Assembly (NCBI GenBank): GCA_027485995.1
Contig: JAIXPW010000195.1
Location: forward strand, 1-38,967
DNA: 38,967 bases
Direction: 5' to 3'
DNA from: Verrucomicrobiaceae bacterium
GTDB taxonomy: Bacteria; Verrucomicrobiota; Verrucomicrobiia; Verrucomicrobiales; Akkermansiaceae
This document shows, piece by piece, positions 1 through 8,714 of this stretch; position 1 is the stretch's first letter; each line of letters starts with the position of its first letter. The notes beneath the pieces were generated by a model, which saw only the letters and a list, made by a program, of their open reading frames with translations, was not told the DNA's origin and ran no database searches. The position numbers and the translations under genes are program-made.

Positions 1-867
1 CGGCCGATCCAGGAGGAGGGCCTGCGGGGCTTCACCATGGGGCTCATCGCCCTCGGTTGTTTCAGCGTGATTTTTGTCAGCGGTGCGTTCGTCCAGGTTC
101 TTCTGGAAGGACAGATCCGCCGAGCCCTGGGAGACCGACGCATGAGTGCCGAACTGAAAAAACTGAACCAACATGCCATCATCTGTGGCTACGGACGCAT
201 CGGCCGGATGGTCGCCGCTGATCTGAAAGCCGGACAACGCCCCTTCATCATCATCGACAAGGACCCGAAGCGCCTGGAGTCCGCCCGCGAGGCCGGGTAC
301 CTGACCCTGGAAGGGGAGGCGACCGAGGAGTCCGTCCTGATCGAAGCCGGGGTGACCCGTGCCGCCGTCGTCGCGACCGTGCTGCCCTCCGATGCCAGCA
401 ATGTCTTCATCACCCTCAGCGCCCGCGATCTGAATGCCGACCTCACGATCATCGCACGCGGTGAGGATCCCTCGACCGAACGCAAGCTGCTCCAGGCCGG
501 TGCCAACCGTGTCGTCCTGCCCGCCCACATCGGAGCCGAGCGCATCAGCCATTTGATTCTGTTTCCAGAAGCCTCCGAGCTCATCGACGACTCCGAGAAG
601 TCCCTCAATCTTCAGGAAAAACTCAGCGACCTTGGACTTGAACTGGAGGAAGCGGTCCTTCCGAAATACTCGCCCTTTGTCGGAAAGACCGTTGCCGAAC
701 TCGAAGGGCTCCATTCGGGTTCCGTCATCGTCGTCGCCCTGCATCGCCAGACCGGTGGCACCGAATTGAGGCCCGGTCGCGACACCGTCCTGCAAGCTGG
801 AGATGGCGTGGTCGCGGTCAGCCGTTGCTCGAATCTCGCCAAGCTCTTCGACCTCAGCGGAGCCTGA
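1..867 (+). CDS. TrkA-domain potassium channel protein (5' end cut off by window)
   Basis: Frame 1 is open from the first base, so the gene begins upstream of the window; an ATG at 37 lies inside the protein and is probably not the start. The visible part opens with the end of a pore segment and one hydrophobic helix (about nt 37-110), followed by the linker typical of Kch/MthK-like two-helix channels. Next comes a TrkA-N/RCK Rossmann domain with the glycine motif GYGRIGR (about nt 187-207) and an acidic residue ending the second strand (IIIDKDP). A TrkA-C domain follows from about nt 640 (FVGKTVAELEG). Proteins of this build are inner-membrane K+ channels gated by nucleotide or ion binding to the RCK domain. 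The gene is convergent with the next gene, with only 6 bases between their stops. Family assignment is firm; ion selectivity is inferred. Confidence 0.88.
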   Translation, partial: RPIQEEGLRGFTMGLIALGCFSVIFVSGAFVQVLLEGQIRRALGDRRMSAELKKLNQHAIICGYGRIGRMVAADLKAGQRPFIIIDKDPKRLESAREAGYLTLEGEATEESVLIEAGVTRAAVVATVLPSDASNVFITLSARDLNADLTIIARGEDPSTERKLLQAGANRVVLPAHIGAERISHLILFPEASELIDDSEKSLNLQEKLSDLGLELEEAVLPKYSPFVGKTVAELEGLHSGSVIVVALHRQTGGTELRPGRDTVLQAGDGVVAVSRCSNLAKLFDLSGA

Positions 868-873
868 GACTGC

Positions 874-2160
874 TCATCTCCGCTCAAGTGATGGCATCTC
901 CTCCGTCACAGGGATCTCACCACGCAGCAGCTTTCCGCCAGCATCTGTTAACTTGAGATAATGGTCGGGCGGCAGACCGTGATAGGTGAGAAATCTAACA
1001 CCCTCGCCCACCGGCACGTCTTGGGTGCATTTGAAGATCGCCGTGCCTTCATCGACCTCGTCAAACATCGCGACGTAGATCATCGACGCTCCGGAGCGCT
1101 TCGCCGCGACGAACTGCGACCACAGGAATTCGCCCTTCAGGCGTGGGATCTCATCGAGGGTCTTGTCCTGCATGTTCGCCCAACTGAAACCGGGAAACAC
1201 CACTGGCAGAAAATCGATCTTCCGTTCCACGCACCAGGCCACGTCGGGCTGCCAGGTCTTTTCCCCGTGGCGTTTCGCGTCTGCCGGGGTGCGGTAGCGG
1301 CCGACCGTCCACGGGCTCAGCACATCTGCCAGCGCCAGCACTTCCAGCAACGCCGGATCCTTCACCGCATCGCGATCCTGGCTGCGCCAACCGGTCGGCA
1401 CGCCCAGCATCACCGCACAGCCATCCGCTTTCAGGAACTCCACCAGCTTCCGGCATTCGTCGAGGGTGTAGGACCGCCCGTCGTTGAAGCCGACGCCCCA
1501 GACTGCGACCAGTGGCTTTCCTTCGTGGTGCAGATACGCCGGATCCTCGGTGACCTTCATGCGCGTCCGGAGGGCCTTCCAATCCTCGATCACCCTGAGG
1601 GACTGGCCCGCACCCAGTCCGCTGAGATCATACATCACCGCATAGGTCCGGCCGTGTTGGTTGGCTCCTTCCCGGGCGCTTGCGAGCACCGTGTTGCAGT
1701 GCCGCAGGCCGGCGACTCCTCCCAGGTCGGAGGGAAAGCGCTGCACGAAGGCCCCGTCGATGCCGTAGTCCTTCATCCACTGGAAATGCCGTAGCACGGT
1801 TTCCTTCTTGAACGAGCTGAAGACCTCCGCCGGTCTCCCATCAGCCAGCTCGAAGCCGGTCTTGAAACGCTCCGCCGCAGTCAGTTCCGACAGATCCGGC
1901 CAAAGATCGATCCTCGCGGTCCCGGGCGCGAAGCTGTCATGGCGCTTCGACCAATGGACCCAGCCCCGCTCCGCGCCGTCGCCCGGCGCGTTGAACCAGG
2001 CCTGATAGCCGACCATCAGCTTTCCCGTCAGCGTGCTGGGATCCACGCCTTTGACGATCGGACCCGTGTAAGGCCTGAGCGTTTCCGTGAGCACGTCTTC
2101 GCGTGACGGCTCGGCAAGCGCAGACAGGCAGAGGAATGGGAGCAGGATCAGAGAGCGCAT
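874..2160 (-). CDS. Secreted GH71/99-like glycoside hydrolase
   Basis: A 428-residue protein with an N-terminal signal peptide (MRSLILLPFLCLSALAEP). The body reads like the GH71/GH99-type family of bacterial secreted enzymes often annotated as xylosidase/arabinosidase: VGYQAWFNAPGDG near the N terminus, HFQWMKDYGIDGAFVQRF (about 125-142), VMYDLSGLG, and the C-terminal AMFDEVDEGTAIFKC. Characterised GH99 members are endo-alpha-mannosidases; the exact substrate here cannot be read from sequence. It lies on the same strand as the glycan locus at 4.8-13.3 kb but is separated from it by a plus-strand methyltransferase and the lectin repeats, so it is probably transcribed separately. No Shine-Dalgarno sequence precedes the ATG. 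Confidence 0.8.
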   Translation of the reverse strand: MRSLILLPFLCLSALAEPSREDVLTETLRPYTGPIVKGVDPSTLTGKLMVGYQAWFNAPGDGAERGWVHWSKRHDSFAPGTARIDLWPDLSELTAAERFKTGFELADGRPAEVFSSFKKETVLRHFQWMKDYGIDGAFVQRFPSDLGGVAGLRHCNTVLASAREGANQHGRTYAVMYDLSGLGAGQSLRVIEDWKALRTRMKVTEDPAYLHHEGKPLVAVWGVGFNDGRSYTLDECRKLVEFLKADGCAVMLGVPTGWRSQDRDAVKDPALLEVLALADVLSPWTVGRYRTPADAKRHGEKTWQPDVAWCVERKIDFLPVVFPGFSWANMQDKTLDEIPRLKGEFLWSQFVAAKRSGASMIYVAMFDEVDEGTAIFKCTQDVPVGEGVRFLTYHGLPPDHYLKLTDAGGKLLRGEIPVTEEMPSLERR

Positions 2161-2377
2161 GGAGGTTTTATCGATGGCCTTTTATCCGGAGTTTCGCCAA
2201 CTCTTTCAATCTGTGTCCATCCTCTTGATTTGACGAGGAATTGAATGAGGAAGCTCGTCCGTGTCCGCTGCGCTTCCACTGTGGTTAAAGAACTCTTCCT
2301 CATCCGCTAGGGCATTTCGTCTCCGTCGAAGCTGTGACAAAACCCGGCCCGGATGCTGCTAATCGGTCCACCTCCCC

Positions 2378-2701
2378 ATGATTCCTTACACTCCCTGGAA
2401 CCTCCTCTCCTCCACCGTTGGCGTCGGCATCCTGACCGAGGGCTGGACCCTGGCCGAACCGGTGACCGATCCCGACACCGCCCGCTTCTACACCGTCGAA
2501 GTCGTCTTTGACTCCGCTTTTTCCTCGCCCCCGGTGGTCCAGCTCGGCCTGAGCGGCTTCGATCTCGATCAGCGGGAAAGCGGGCGCATCTCCCTGAAAG
2601 CCGTAGCCATCACCCGCTTCGGCTTTCAAGCCATCATCAGCACCTGGTCCACCACGCGGGTCTATGCCGTCGAGTTCAACTGGCTGGCGATCGGGGAGTG
2701 A
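2378..2701 (+). CDS. H-type lectin domain protein
   Basis: A 107-residue protein that is almost entirely one H-type lectin domain (the fold of Helix pomatia agglutinin and discoidin C-termini). Visible family landmarks are VVFDSAFSSPPVVQLGLSG in the middle, then ITRFGFQAIISTWSTTRVY and the terminal EFNWLAIGE. No signal peptide is evident from this ATG, so a cytoplasmic or non-classically exported product is possible, and an upstream start is not excluded. H-lectins bind N-acetylgalactosamine-type sugars and form trimers or hexamers. The gene diverges from the GH71/99-like gene across about 217 bases with no obvious function. A damaged second copy lies just downstream. Confidence 0.72.
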   Translation: MIPYTPWNLLSSTVGVGILTEGWTLAEPVTDPDTARFYTVEVVFDSAFSSPPVVQLGLSGFDLDQRESGRISLKAVAITRFGFQAIISTWSTTRVYAVEFNWLAIGE

Positions 2702-2758
2702 GAGCGGGAGGTGACTGATTTTGGCTCAAGAAGCGCAAGAAGAATACAGAAAGGGACT

Positions 2759-2830
2759 ACCACAAAGAGCGCAAAGAACACAAAGGCCCGGAATCAGACC
2801 CTTCTTTGTGCTCTCTGGGTTCTTTGTGGT
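2759..2830. repeat. Inverted repeat, ACCACAAAG family, copy 1
   Basis: Imperfect palindrome beginning ACCACAAAGAGCGCAAAG and ending CTTTGTGCTCTCTGGGTTCTTTGTGGT in the opposite sense, with a short AT-poor loop. It could fold as a long hairpin in RNA and lies 58 bases after the lectin stop. A second copy is at 3389-3460. Such repeats are often seen between genes in this group of bacteria; function unknown, a transcription end or REP-like element is possible. Confidence 0.8.
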
Positions 2831-2844
2831 TCAATCCTCTTCAT

Positions 2845-3265
2845 GATCGGAATCAGTCTTGATCAGCTGTAAAGCGGTCGGCTTTCCGTGAAAACCGGAG
2901 CCATCAACCGCTTCGGCTTTCCGGATCAGAACCGGATCCATTCCATTGAAGCCATTGAAAAGGAATACGCCGCTGAATGGAAGTGGACCGCCGCAGCATC
3001 CGAGAATCCTGGACTGACTTCGGCCCCACAATCAGCGGCGCATCAGATTGGTGATACCGATGCTTCCACCGGTCAAGCTAGCTATTCCCTTTCCACTTCT
3101 CCGCAGCTATTGGCGCTTGCCTCGAAATTCGAGCGGCAGGGGGCAAAGGTCAATCTATCGGAAAATGAAGACATCATCACTCTTGGGAGCCAAGCCATCA
3201 TCAGCACTTGGTCCACCACGCGGGTCCATGCCGTCGAATTCAACTGGCTGGCGATCGGGGAGTGA
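2845..3265 (+). pseudogene. Damaged tandem copy of the H-type lectin gene, with a 270-base insertion
   Basis: Two pieces match the intact lectin gene in the same reading frame. Bases 2861-2920 align with 2567-2626 (50 of 60 identical by eye) and include an in-frame TAA where the intact copy has a GAA codon. Bases 3191-3265 align with 2627-2701 (72 of 75 identical), ending with the same NWLAIGE and stop. In the intact gene the two segments are directly adjacent; here exactly 270 bases (2921-3190) separate them. The inserted segment keeps the frame open, so an open frame runs from 2888 to 3265. No ATG start or complete lectin domain remains, hence pseudogene, although a short protein carrying the last lectin strand cannot be excluded. 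Confidence 0.72.
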
Positions 3266-3388
3266 GGAGTCGGATGAAATCAGGGCATCGCATGGTGCCA
3301 AGCTCAGGCCGATTTCGTCCCATCTTCGTCCCAGCGGGACCTGACAGACTTCGGCACAAGCAGTGGCAGCAATCTGTAGAAATGAATT

Positions 3389-3460
3389 ACCACAAAGAGC
3401 ACAAGGAACCCAAAGATCCAGAATCAGAATCTTCTTTGTGTTCTCTGCGTTCTTTGTGGT
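3389..3460. repeat. Inverted repeat, ACCACAAAG family, copy 2
   Basis: Second copy of the palindrome at 2759-2830, with the same ends (ACCACAAAGAGCACAAGG and TTCTCTGCGTTCTTTGTGGT). The 55 or so bases before it also resemble those before copy 1, so it was duplicated together with the lectin gene. Downstream, 3461-3739 holds no feature I can identify apart from the start region of the methyltransferase. Confidence 0.8.
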
Positions 3461-3739
3461 TAAAACATTTTCTACAAGAGAGTCTTTAGTTTGAAGTGTT
3501 CGGTTTTCAGTTGGGTCATACTTCGCTGAAGCTGAACAAGATTAGGTATTGATCTGAGAGTGCGTGCACGGCCGGGACCTGGAGGCCCAGTGGCTGCAGC
3601 CCGGCCTGTGGCGGCGGATTCCATCCGCCTAGCCGAATGAGAGGGACATGCGCCTGGAAAGCGCTGCCTCGAAGGGAGCGGATGTGCCGTCATTTCTGGC
3701 TTTGCGGGTGGAGGGTCTGTGGGGAGGATGGGCTTGCCG

Positions 3740-4654
3740 ATGACTTCTCCGGATACCGCTGCAACGACCCAATCGCCTGGCCTGAGGGGCTGGTTGGAGG
3801 AGCGTGCTGGTTTGGAGAAGGAACTTGGCGAGCGGATCACGCTGGATGCCTTGACCGGGCCGAATGGGTCGGAGGCGAGGGGACTTCGGGATGATGCGGG
3901 GGGCGAGGCGGGTTGGCTGATTGCCCAGCGGAAGGTCGGGCATCGGCATTCGATCGATGACGTGCTGACCGCCTGGTATGCTCTCCAGGTTTCGCCGAAG
4001 GTGGAGGAACATCTGGATCTGGGGACCGGGATCGGCACGGTGGGCTTGCTGACCCTTTGGGGCATGGGGCCGGTGGCGCGGTTGATCTGTGTGGAGGCTC
4101 AGGAAATCAGTTACCGGCTGCTGCAATCGAACCTCGACGCCAATGGCCTGCGGTCGCGCGTCGACTGCTCGCACGGCGATCTCCGTGAGCTGGCGTTGGA
4201 TAAGAAATTTCCGCTGATCACCGGCAGTCCGCCGTATTTCCCGGAAGGCAGCGGGGTGATCCCGAAGGATTCACAGAAGGCCCATGCGCGATTCGAGCTG
4301 CGCGGGGATGTGAGCGACTACGCCCGCGCGGCGGCGAGGCATCTGGCTGCCGATGGCTGGTTCGTGCTGTGTTTTCCCACGCCGCAGAAGCAACGGGCGC
4401 TGGACGGCATTGCGGCGGCGGGTCTGAAGACGGTGAGCCTGCGCGATGTGATTCCACGCGAGACCCTGCCGGCGCTGTTCAGTCTGTTTGCCTGCCGTCA
4501 CGCGTCGGCCTTCGATGGGGTGATGACCGAGGAGCCGCCGCTGATGGTTAGGGAGGAAAGCGGTCGTCTAACAGCCGAGATGGCGTCGGTTCGGCGCGGC
4601 TTCGGTTTCCCCGATGGCGAGGCTCACGGCGGGCATGGCGGGGGAGGGGATTGA
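3740..4654 (+). CDS. TrmN6-like N6-adenine tRNA methyltransferase
   Basis: A 304-residue class I SAM-dependent methyltransferase. The motif I glycine loop DLGTGIGTVGLL, an acidic residue at the end of strand 2 (CVEAQE) and the catalytic motif SPPYF (family form N/S/D-PP-Y/F) are visible. The lead-in LIAQRKVGHRHSIDDVLTAWYA matches the TrmN6/YfiC family, which methylates A37 of tRNA1(Val). The N terminus is longer than in E. coli (about 245 residues), with about 60 extra residues. Possible starts are GTG 3719, ATG 3728 and ATG 3740; I chose 3740 because GGGGAGG lies about 12 bases upstream. The C terminus is Gly/His-rich. The tRNA target is inferred from the family; a related methyltransferase of unknown target is possible. 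Confidence 0.75.
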   Translation: MTSPDTAATTQSPGLRGWLEERAGLEKELGERITLDALTGPNGSEARGLRDDAGGEAGWLIAQRKVGHRHSIDDVLTAWYALQVSPKVEEHLDLGTGIGTVGLLTLWGMGPVARLICVEAQEISYRLLQSNLDANGLRSRVDCSHGDLRELALDKKFPLITGSPPYFPEGSGVIPKDSQKAHARFELRGDVSDYARAAARHLAADGWFVLCFPTPQKQRALDGIAAAGLKTVSLRDVIPRETLPALFSLFACRHASAFDGVMTEEPPLMVREESGRLTAEMASVRRGFGFPDGEAHGGHGGGGD

Positions 4655-4671
4655 GTTGGGGGGAGGGATTT

Positions 4672-4785
4672 GAACCGCAGATAAACGGATGAACGCAGAT
4701 CAAGAGACCGAAAGTTTTTGAATTGAAGCATGCGATCCCTCTTCAAGTTCACGTTCATCTGCGTCCATCTGACCTTAGGTTCATC
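4672..4785. repeat. Inverted repeat between convergent genes (GAACCGCAGAT family)
   Basis: The left arm begins GAACCGCAGATAAACGGATG and the right arm carries GTTCATCTGCGTCCATCTG followed by AGGTTCAT, so the two pair imperfectly. It fills the space between the stops of the methyltransferase and the esterase, where it could act as a two-way transcription end. Function is inference. Confidence 0.65.
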
Positions 4786-4840
4786 TCAACTTCGTTCCGA
4801 TTGCGGTCGAATTCCTCTCTATGATATTTCAGACATCCTA

Positions 4841-6283
4841 TCAGGATTTCAGGCTGGCGATGAACTTGTCGGCGGCTGAGAGGATATCATCGCGCAGCTG
4901 CGAGGGACCTTTGCGATATTCGTAGATCGGGTGACCGGCACCTTCGAAGAGCTGGAAATCGCAGCGGACTCCGGCGGCCTTCATCTTTTGTTCAAAGGCC
5001 CGGCCGGTGGAGACGGGGATCAGCTTGTCGGCGGTGCCGAGGAACATGAGCGTCGGCGGCGTGGAGGCGGTGATGTTGTGCAATGGGGAGATTTCCTGGT
5101 AGCGCGCCTTCACGTTGGCATCGCCATAACCGTCCGGGCCGTTGTCGATGACCGGATACCAGAGGATCATGGCATTCGGACGGGAGGAAATCGAAGGGTC
5201 ATCGGTTGGTTCGTCGAGACCTGGAAGGGTCCCAGCCGCCGCCGCGACCTGTCCGCCAGCAGAGGCTCCGGCGGCGATGATGCGATTGGGATCGATGCCG
5301 AGTTCGGCCGCATGTTCCCGGACCCAGCGAATGGCGGACTTGCCATCGGCCACGCTTTCAAAGGGGCTGGTCTTGTGGACCGACTGGATGCGATAGTCGG
5401 CACTGATCGCGACGATTCCCTTCGCGGCGAAATGGGCGCATTCCGGATAGAACTGGAGGGGAGTGCCGACGGACCAACCGCCGCCGAAAAAGAACACGAT
5501 GGCAGTCCGCTTGGTGTCGGAGGGGGCGGCGGCCGGAAGGAAGAGATGAAGGCTGAGATCTCCTTGTGGGGTCTTCTTGAAGGGGACAACCTTGGGCACG
5601 GGCCTCGGCTCCGGCTTTCCCATGACCTTGGTGAGAGCGTCGAACCAACATTGCGCCATCTTCTCCGCGCCCGAGGCGTTGGGGTGGACCTTGTCGGCGA
5701 TGGCATCGGTCTGGAAATCGAAGCCGCTGGCCTGATCGACCACGATGACGGGGGAGTCGGCGGTGTTGAGGCGCTTGGCGAGGGTGGGGATTTCCTTTCC
5801 GAGGTCGGGCAGATAGGAGTACTTCGGCAGCTTGCCGCTGAGGATCGGCTGGGCGAGGAGGATGATGACCTTCGGGTTGGCTTTCCGGAAGGCGGTGATC
5901 ATTGACTCGGTGGCGCTGAGGATGCCGGGGATCGGCTTTTCCTCGATGGAGTGGTTGTGGCCTGCCTGGATCAGGACGATGTCAGCCGGGGTTTTCGCGA
6001 AGTTACCGGGAACCACCCCCGCGAGGAACTCCGCGTTCTTGCCACCGTAGCCTTCGTGGAGCAGGGGACCGACACGGCTGGGCGAGCTTTTCGATCCGAC
6101 ATACTCGAAGACATATCCCGCTGCTGTGAGTTTCTCCCAAAGCGGCAGTCGATACACGGAAAAGGTCGAGCCGCCCTCGGTGATCGAGTCCCCGATGGGC
6201 ATGATGCGCCAGGCCTTCCGGGGTTCGGCCGCGAGGCAGGGGAGGATCGCCAGCAGGCAAAGCGTAAGGGAGCGGAGGAGCAT
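4841..6283 (-). CDS. Secreted two-domain esterase: SGNH hydrolase fused to alpha/beta hydrolase
   Basis: A 480-residue protein with a signal peptide (about 1-19). Residues 25-220 form an SGNH/GDSL hydrolase: GDSITEGG with nucleophile Ser33, Gly in GYGGKN (block II), GHN (Asn110, block III) and DKVHP with Asp197 and His200 (block V). Residues 230-480 form a hormone-sensitive-lipase-type alpha/beta hydrolase: oxyanion loop FFFGGGW (265-270), nucleophile elbow GASAGG (Ser341), Asp419 in GTADK and His451 in GAGHP. Both catalytic sets look complete. Similar fusions remove acetyl or other acyl groups from plant and algal polysaccharides, and the last place in a fucosidase operon fits that role. The start lies 12 bases after the stop of the GH43-like gene (6296). 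Substrate unknown. Confidence 0.88.
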   Translation of the reverse strand: MLLRSLTLCLLAILPCLAAEPRKAWRIMPIGDSITEGGSTFSVYRLPLWEKLTAAGYVFEYVGSKSSPSRVGPLLHEGYGGKNAEFLAGVVPGNFAKTPADIVLIQAGHNHSIEEKPIPGILSATESMITAFRKANPKVIILLAQPILSGKLPKYSYLPDLGKEIPTLAKRLNTADSPVIVVDQASGFDFQTDAIADKVHPNASGAEKMAQCWFDALTKVMGKPEPRPVPKVVPFKKTPQGDLSLHLFLPAAAPSDTKRTAIVFFFGGGWSVGTPLQFYPECAHFAAKGIVAISADYRIQSVHKTSPFESVADGKSAIRWVREHAAELGIDPNRIIAAGASAGGQVAAAAGTLPGLDEPTDDPSISSRPNAMILWYPVIDNGPDGYGDANVKARYQEISPLHNITASTPPTLMFLGTADKLIPVSTGRAFEQKMKAAGVRCDFQLFEGAGHPIYEYRKGPSQLRDDILSAADKFIASLKS

Positions 6284-6295
6284 GTCGGGAAGGGT

Positions 6296-7387
6296 TCAGG
6301 GCTGCGGGCCGAAGGGGATCTGCACGTTGGTGCTGATCTTGCCGGCCTTCATGTAACCATCGGCCGCTCCGAACAGATAGGTCGGCTCGTCGTTTTCGAG
6401 AAGGATGAAGGGCCGCTCGATGCGGGCGGTGCTGGTGCCACCGCCTTCGAGCGGGTAGGAGTCGCCGATGACCTTGGGGTTGGCGGCGGGTTTCCAGTCG
6501 AGTCCGTTGTCCGACTGGAACAGGCAGATGCCACCAGCTGCGCCACTGAAGGTGCCGACCACATCGCGCGCGGCGGCGTAGTAGCGGTTGCCGTATTTCT
6601 TGCTGAACCAGATGAAGGGATCCTCGGCGACCATCCAATGCTTGCCGGGCTTTTCGGATTCGAAGATATGGCCCGTCTTCTTGGTGTAGGGGCCCTCGGG
6701 CTTGTCGGCCACGGCGGCACCGAAGAGGACGTTACCTCCCATGACCTTGCCTTCCACATGTTGCACCGCCTTGTAGATCACCAGCACGCCACCGTCCGGG
6801 CGAACGCAGGCGGCGGGGTTGGTGGTGCAGAGGGAGTCGAAGGATTTCTTGTCATCGGTGATGTCGATGATCGGCTGGTCGAGCCGCTTCCAGGGCCCGG
6901 CGGGATTTTCAGCGATGGCGACCCCGACGCGCTGGTGGTTGCGATGGGTGGGGTAGTCCTTTCCGTCGCCGTAGTTGCCCATGTAGTAGAGGCAGTATTT
7001 CCCGTTGTGGAAAAAGGCGTTGGCGTTGTGGGTGACATCGGCGTCCCAGTATTTCCTGCCAGTGGCGGGGTTGATGCCGCGAGGGGGCAGTGCGACATTG
7101 ACATGCTTGTAGGGGCCTTCCGGCTTGTCGGACACGGCATAGGCGATCTCCGAATGGATGGCCCAGCCGGGTGCGAAGCCCACCGAGACAGGCCAGCGCG
7201 AATAGAAGAGATGATACTTTCCGTCGGGCCCTTTCACCGGGGCGCCGCACCAGACAAAGTAGCCGTCGACGGCGAAGCGGTTGGCGGCGGGAAGGGGTTT
7301 GACGCGTGAGGCGAGGTCGAGTTCCTGAGCCTGAGCCAGGGTGCCTAACAGAATGGACGCGAGTGAGAGGAGTTTGAGGGCTTTCAT
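6296..7387 (-). CDS. Secreted GH43-like five-bladed beta-propeller glycosidase
   Basis: A 363-residue protein with a signal peptide (MKALKLLSLASILLGTLAQAQ). Repeated blade-like elements are visible: FVWCGAPVKGPDGKYHLFYSRW (about 44-65), IAYAVSDKPEGPYKHVNVAL, FFHNGKYCLYYMGNYG, VGVAIAENPAGPWKR, DPFIWFSKKYGNRYYAAARD and ICLFQSDNGLDWKP. This pattern is typical of GH43/GH117-like enzymes in polysaccharide loci of Bacteroidetes and Verrucomicrobia. Its start is one base past the stop of the fucosidase upstream (stop 7389, start 7387), so translation is probably coupled. I do not assign a GH family number or substrate; an arabinofuranosidase, xylosidase or galactosidase role is possible. Confidence 0.8.
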   Translation of the reverse strand: MKALKLLSLASILLGTLAQAQELDLASRVKPLPAANRFAVDGYFVWCGAPVKGPDGKYHLFYSRWPVSVGFAPGWAIHSEIAYAVSDKPEGPYKHVNVALPPRGINPATGRKYWDADVTHNANAFFHNGKYCLYYMGNYGDGKDYPTHRNHQRVGVAIAENPAGPWKRLDQPIIDITDDKKSFDSLCTTNPAACVRPDGGVLVIYKAVQHVEGKVMGGNVLFGAAVADKPEGPYTKKTGHIFESEKPGKHWMVAEDPFIWFSKKYGNRYYAAARDVVGTFSGAAGGICLFQSDNGLDWKPAANPKVIGDSYPLEGGGTSTARIERPFILLENDEPTYLFGAADGYMKAGKISTNVQIPFGPQP

Positions 7388-7388
7388 G

Positions 7389-8714
7389 TCAGCGGGAGAG
7401 TTGGAGTTTGACGACGTCGTCGAGAGCGGTGCGGGTGTCCTTCGGCAGGGTGAGTTTCAGCAGGCCGTTGCTGTATTCGAAGGGAACCTCGGCACCGGTG
7501 CGGAGCAGGCTGGCCTTCACGGGTTTGGGAGCGTTTTTCCAGACCACCTCCGTCGTGATCGAGGGGAGAAAGTGGACGTAGGCGATGCCGTCGCGGGTGG
7601 TGACGGGCGCATTGACTGCTTCCGGAAAGGGTCCGCCGTTCGTAGCGATGACCGACTCGCGGCTGTGTTTCATCCAGTCCGCCATTTCCTTCCACGCGGC
7701 GGTGGCCTGCTCCGGGATGCTGCCGTCGCCTTTCGGTCCGAGGTTGGCCAGAAGGTTTCCGCCCCAGGCGCGGAGCCGGACGAGTTCGTCGATCACCTGC
7801 GGGGCGCTGTCCCAGCCGGCGTTCTCGGTGTAGGACCACTTGTTGGATGGCCAGCAGGTTTCGCAGGTTTCGAACCAGCCCTTGAAGCGCTTCGCGGGTG
7901 GCTTTCCCTCGGAGTCGCCATAGTCGCCTCCGCCGCCATTGCGACGGTTCACCACGATGCCCGGCATCAGGCGACGGACCTCGGAGTTGGGAATTTCACC
8001 CGCTCCACCATCGAACCAGATCTGATCGATCTTCCCATAGCGGGTCAGGAGTTCGGTGACCTGGGCGGTGACGTAGGCCTTCCGTTTGGCGTCGTGGTCG
8101 GCGGGCTTCTTCGGGAGTTGGACCGGCTGGTGGTCCATGTCGAGTGAAGGGCCACGCATGGCGAAGCTCTTGTACTGCCGATCAAACCACCAATCCGGTG
8201 GCGAGTAGTAGAGGCCGACCTTGAGTCCGTGCTTGTGACAGGCCGCGACGTATTCCTTCACGAAATCGCGTCCACCGAGGAACTGCTTCGTGCCGAGGTC
8301 GCCCTGGTCGGTGGGCCAGAGGGCGAAGCCATCGTGATGCTTGGTGACCATGACTGCATAGTTGAAGCCGGCGGCCTTCGCCTTGGCGAGCAGGCTGTCG
8401 TAATCGATCTTGTCCGGTTTCCATTCGCGTGCCCAACCGTAGTAGGTGTTCGGGGTGACGGTCTTGTCCTTCCACGGCTTGTTGGCGAGCATGCCCCAAG
8501 AAAGGTCGCCGGTGCCTTTCACCGAGGCCAGGCCCCAGTGGATGAAGAGGCCGAGACCGGCATCGGGAAACCATTGGGCATCCGGGTGGTTGTTGCTGCT
8601 GAGGGGTTTCGAGCTGGCCTGATCGAGGGCCTTTGCCTGCTCATCGGCGGCCGGATCGGCGCGCAGCAGGCCGGTGATCAAGAGAGCTGTTAGAGAGAAC
8701 TTGGTGAGCTTCAC
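7389..8714 (-). CDS. Alpha-L-fucosidase, GH29
   Basis: A 441-residue secreted protein (signal about 1-19) matching GH29 along its length: [14 protein letters not shown] (48-61), [12 protein letters not shown] (123-134), [11 protein letters not shown] (167-177) and the nucleophile motif IWFDGG with Asp235. GH29 enzymes release alpha-L-fucose with retention of configuration, acting on 1,3/1,4- or broader linkages depending on subfamily. The start codon is GTG in a 4-base GTGA overlap with the stop of the GH95 gene (8711-8714), strong evidence for coupled translation. It is one of two fucosidases side by side, suggesting that the locus attacks fucosylated glycans. Confidence 0.92.
   Translation of the reverse strand: MKLTKFSLTALLITGLLRADPAADEQAKALDQASSKPLSSNNHPDAQWFPDAGLGLFIHWGLASVKGTGDLSWGMLANKPWKDKTVTPNTYYGWAREWKPDKIDYDSLLAKAKAAGFNYAVMVTKHHDGFALWPTDQGDLGTKQFLGGRDFVKEYVAACHKHGLKVGLYYSPPDWWFDRQYKSFAMRGPSLDMDHQPVQLPKKPADHDAKRKAYVTAQVTELLTRYGKIDQIWFDGGAGEIPNSEVRRLMPGIVVNRRNGGGGDYGDSEGKPPAKRFKGWFETCETCWPSNKWSYTENAGWDSAPQVIDELVRLRAWGGNLLANLGPKGDGSIPEQATAAWKEMADWMKHSRESVIATNGGPFPEAVNAPVTTRDGIAYVHFLPSITTEVVWKNAPKPVKASLLRTGAEVPFEYSNGLLKLTLPKDTRTALDDVVKLQLSR

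Noticed and set aside
874..2160. GH71/99-like gene as part of the 4.8-13.3 kb operon
   Set aside because: A plus-strand methyltransferase and more than 2 kb lie between them, so a shared transcript is unlikely, though a shared substrate remains possible.
4216..4245. Loss of the catalytic NPPY motif in the methyltransferase (reads SPPY)
   Set aside because: Ser at the first place is an accepted form of the N6-adenine methyltransferase motif, so no loss of function is implied.
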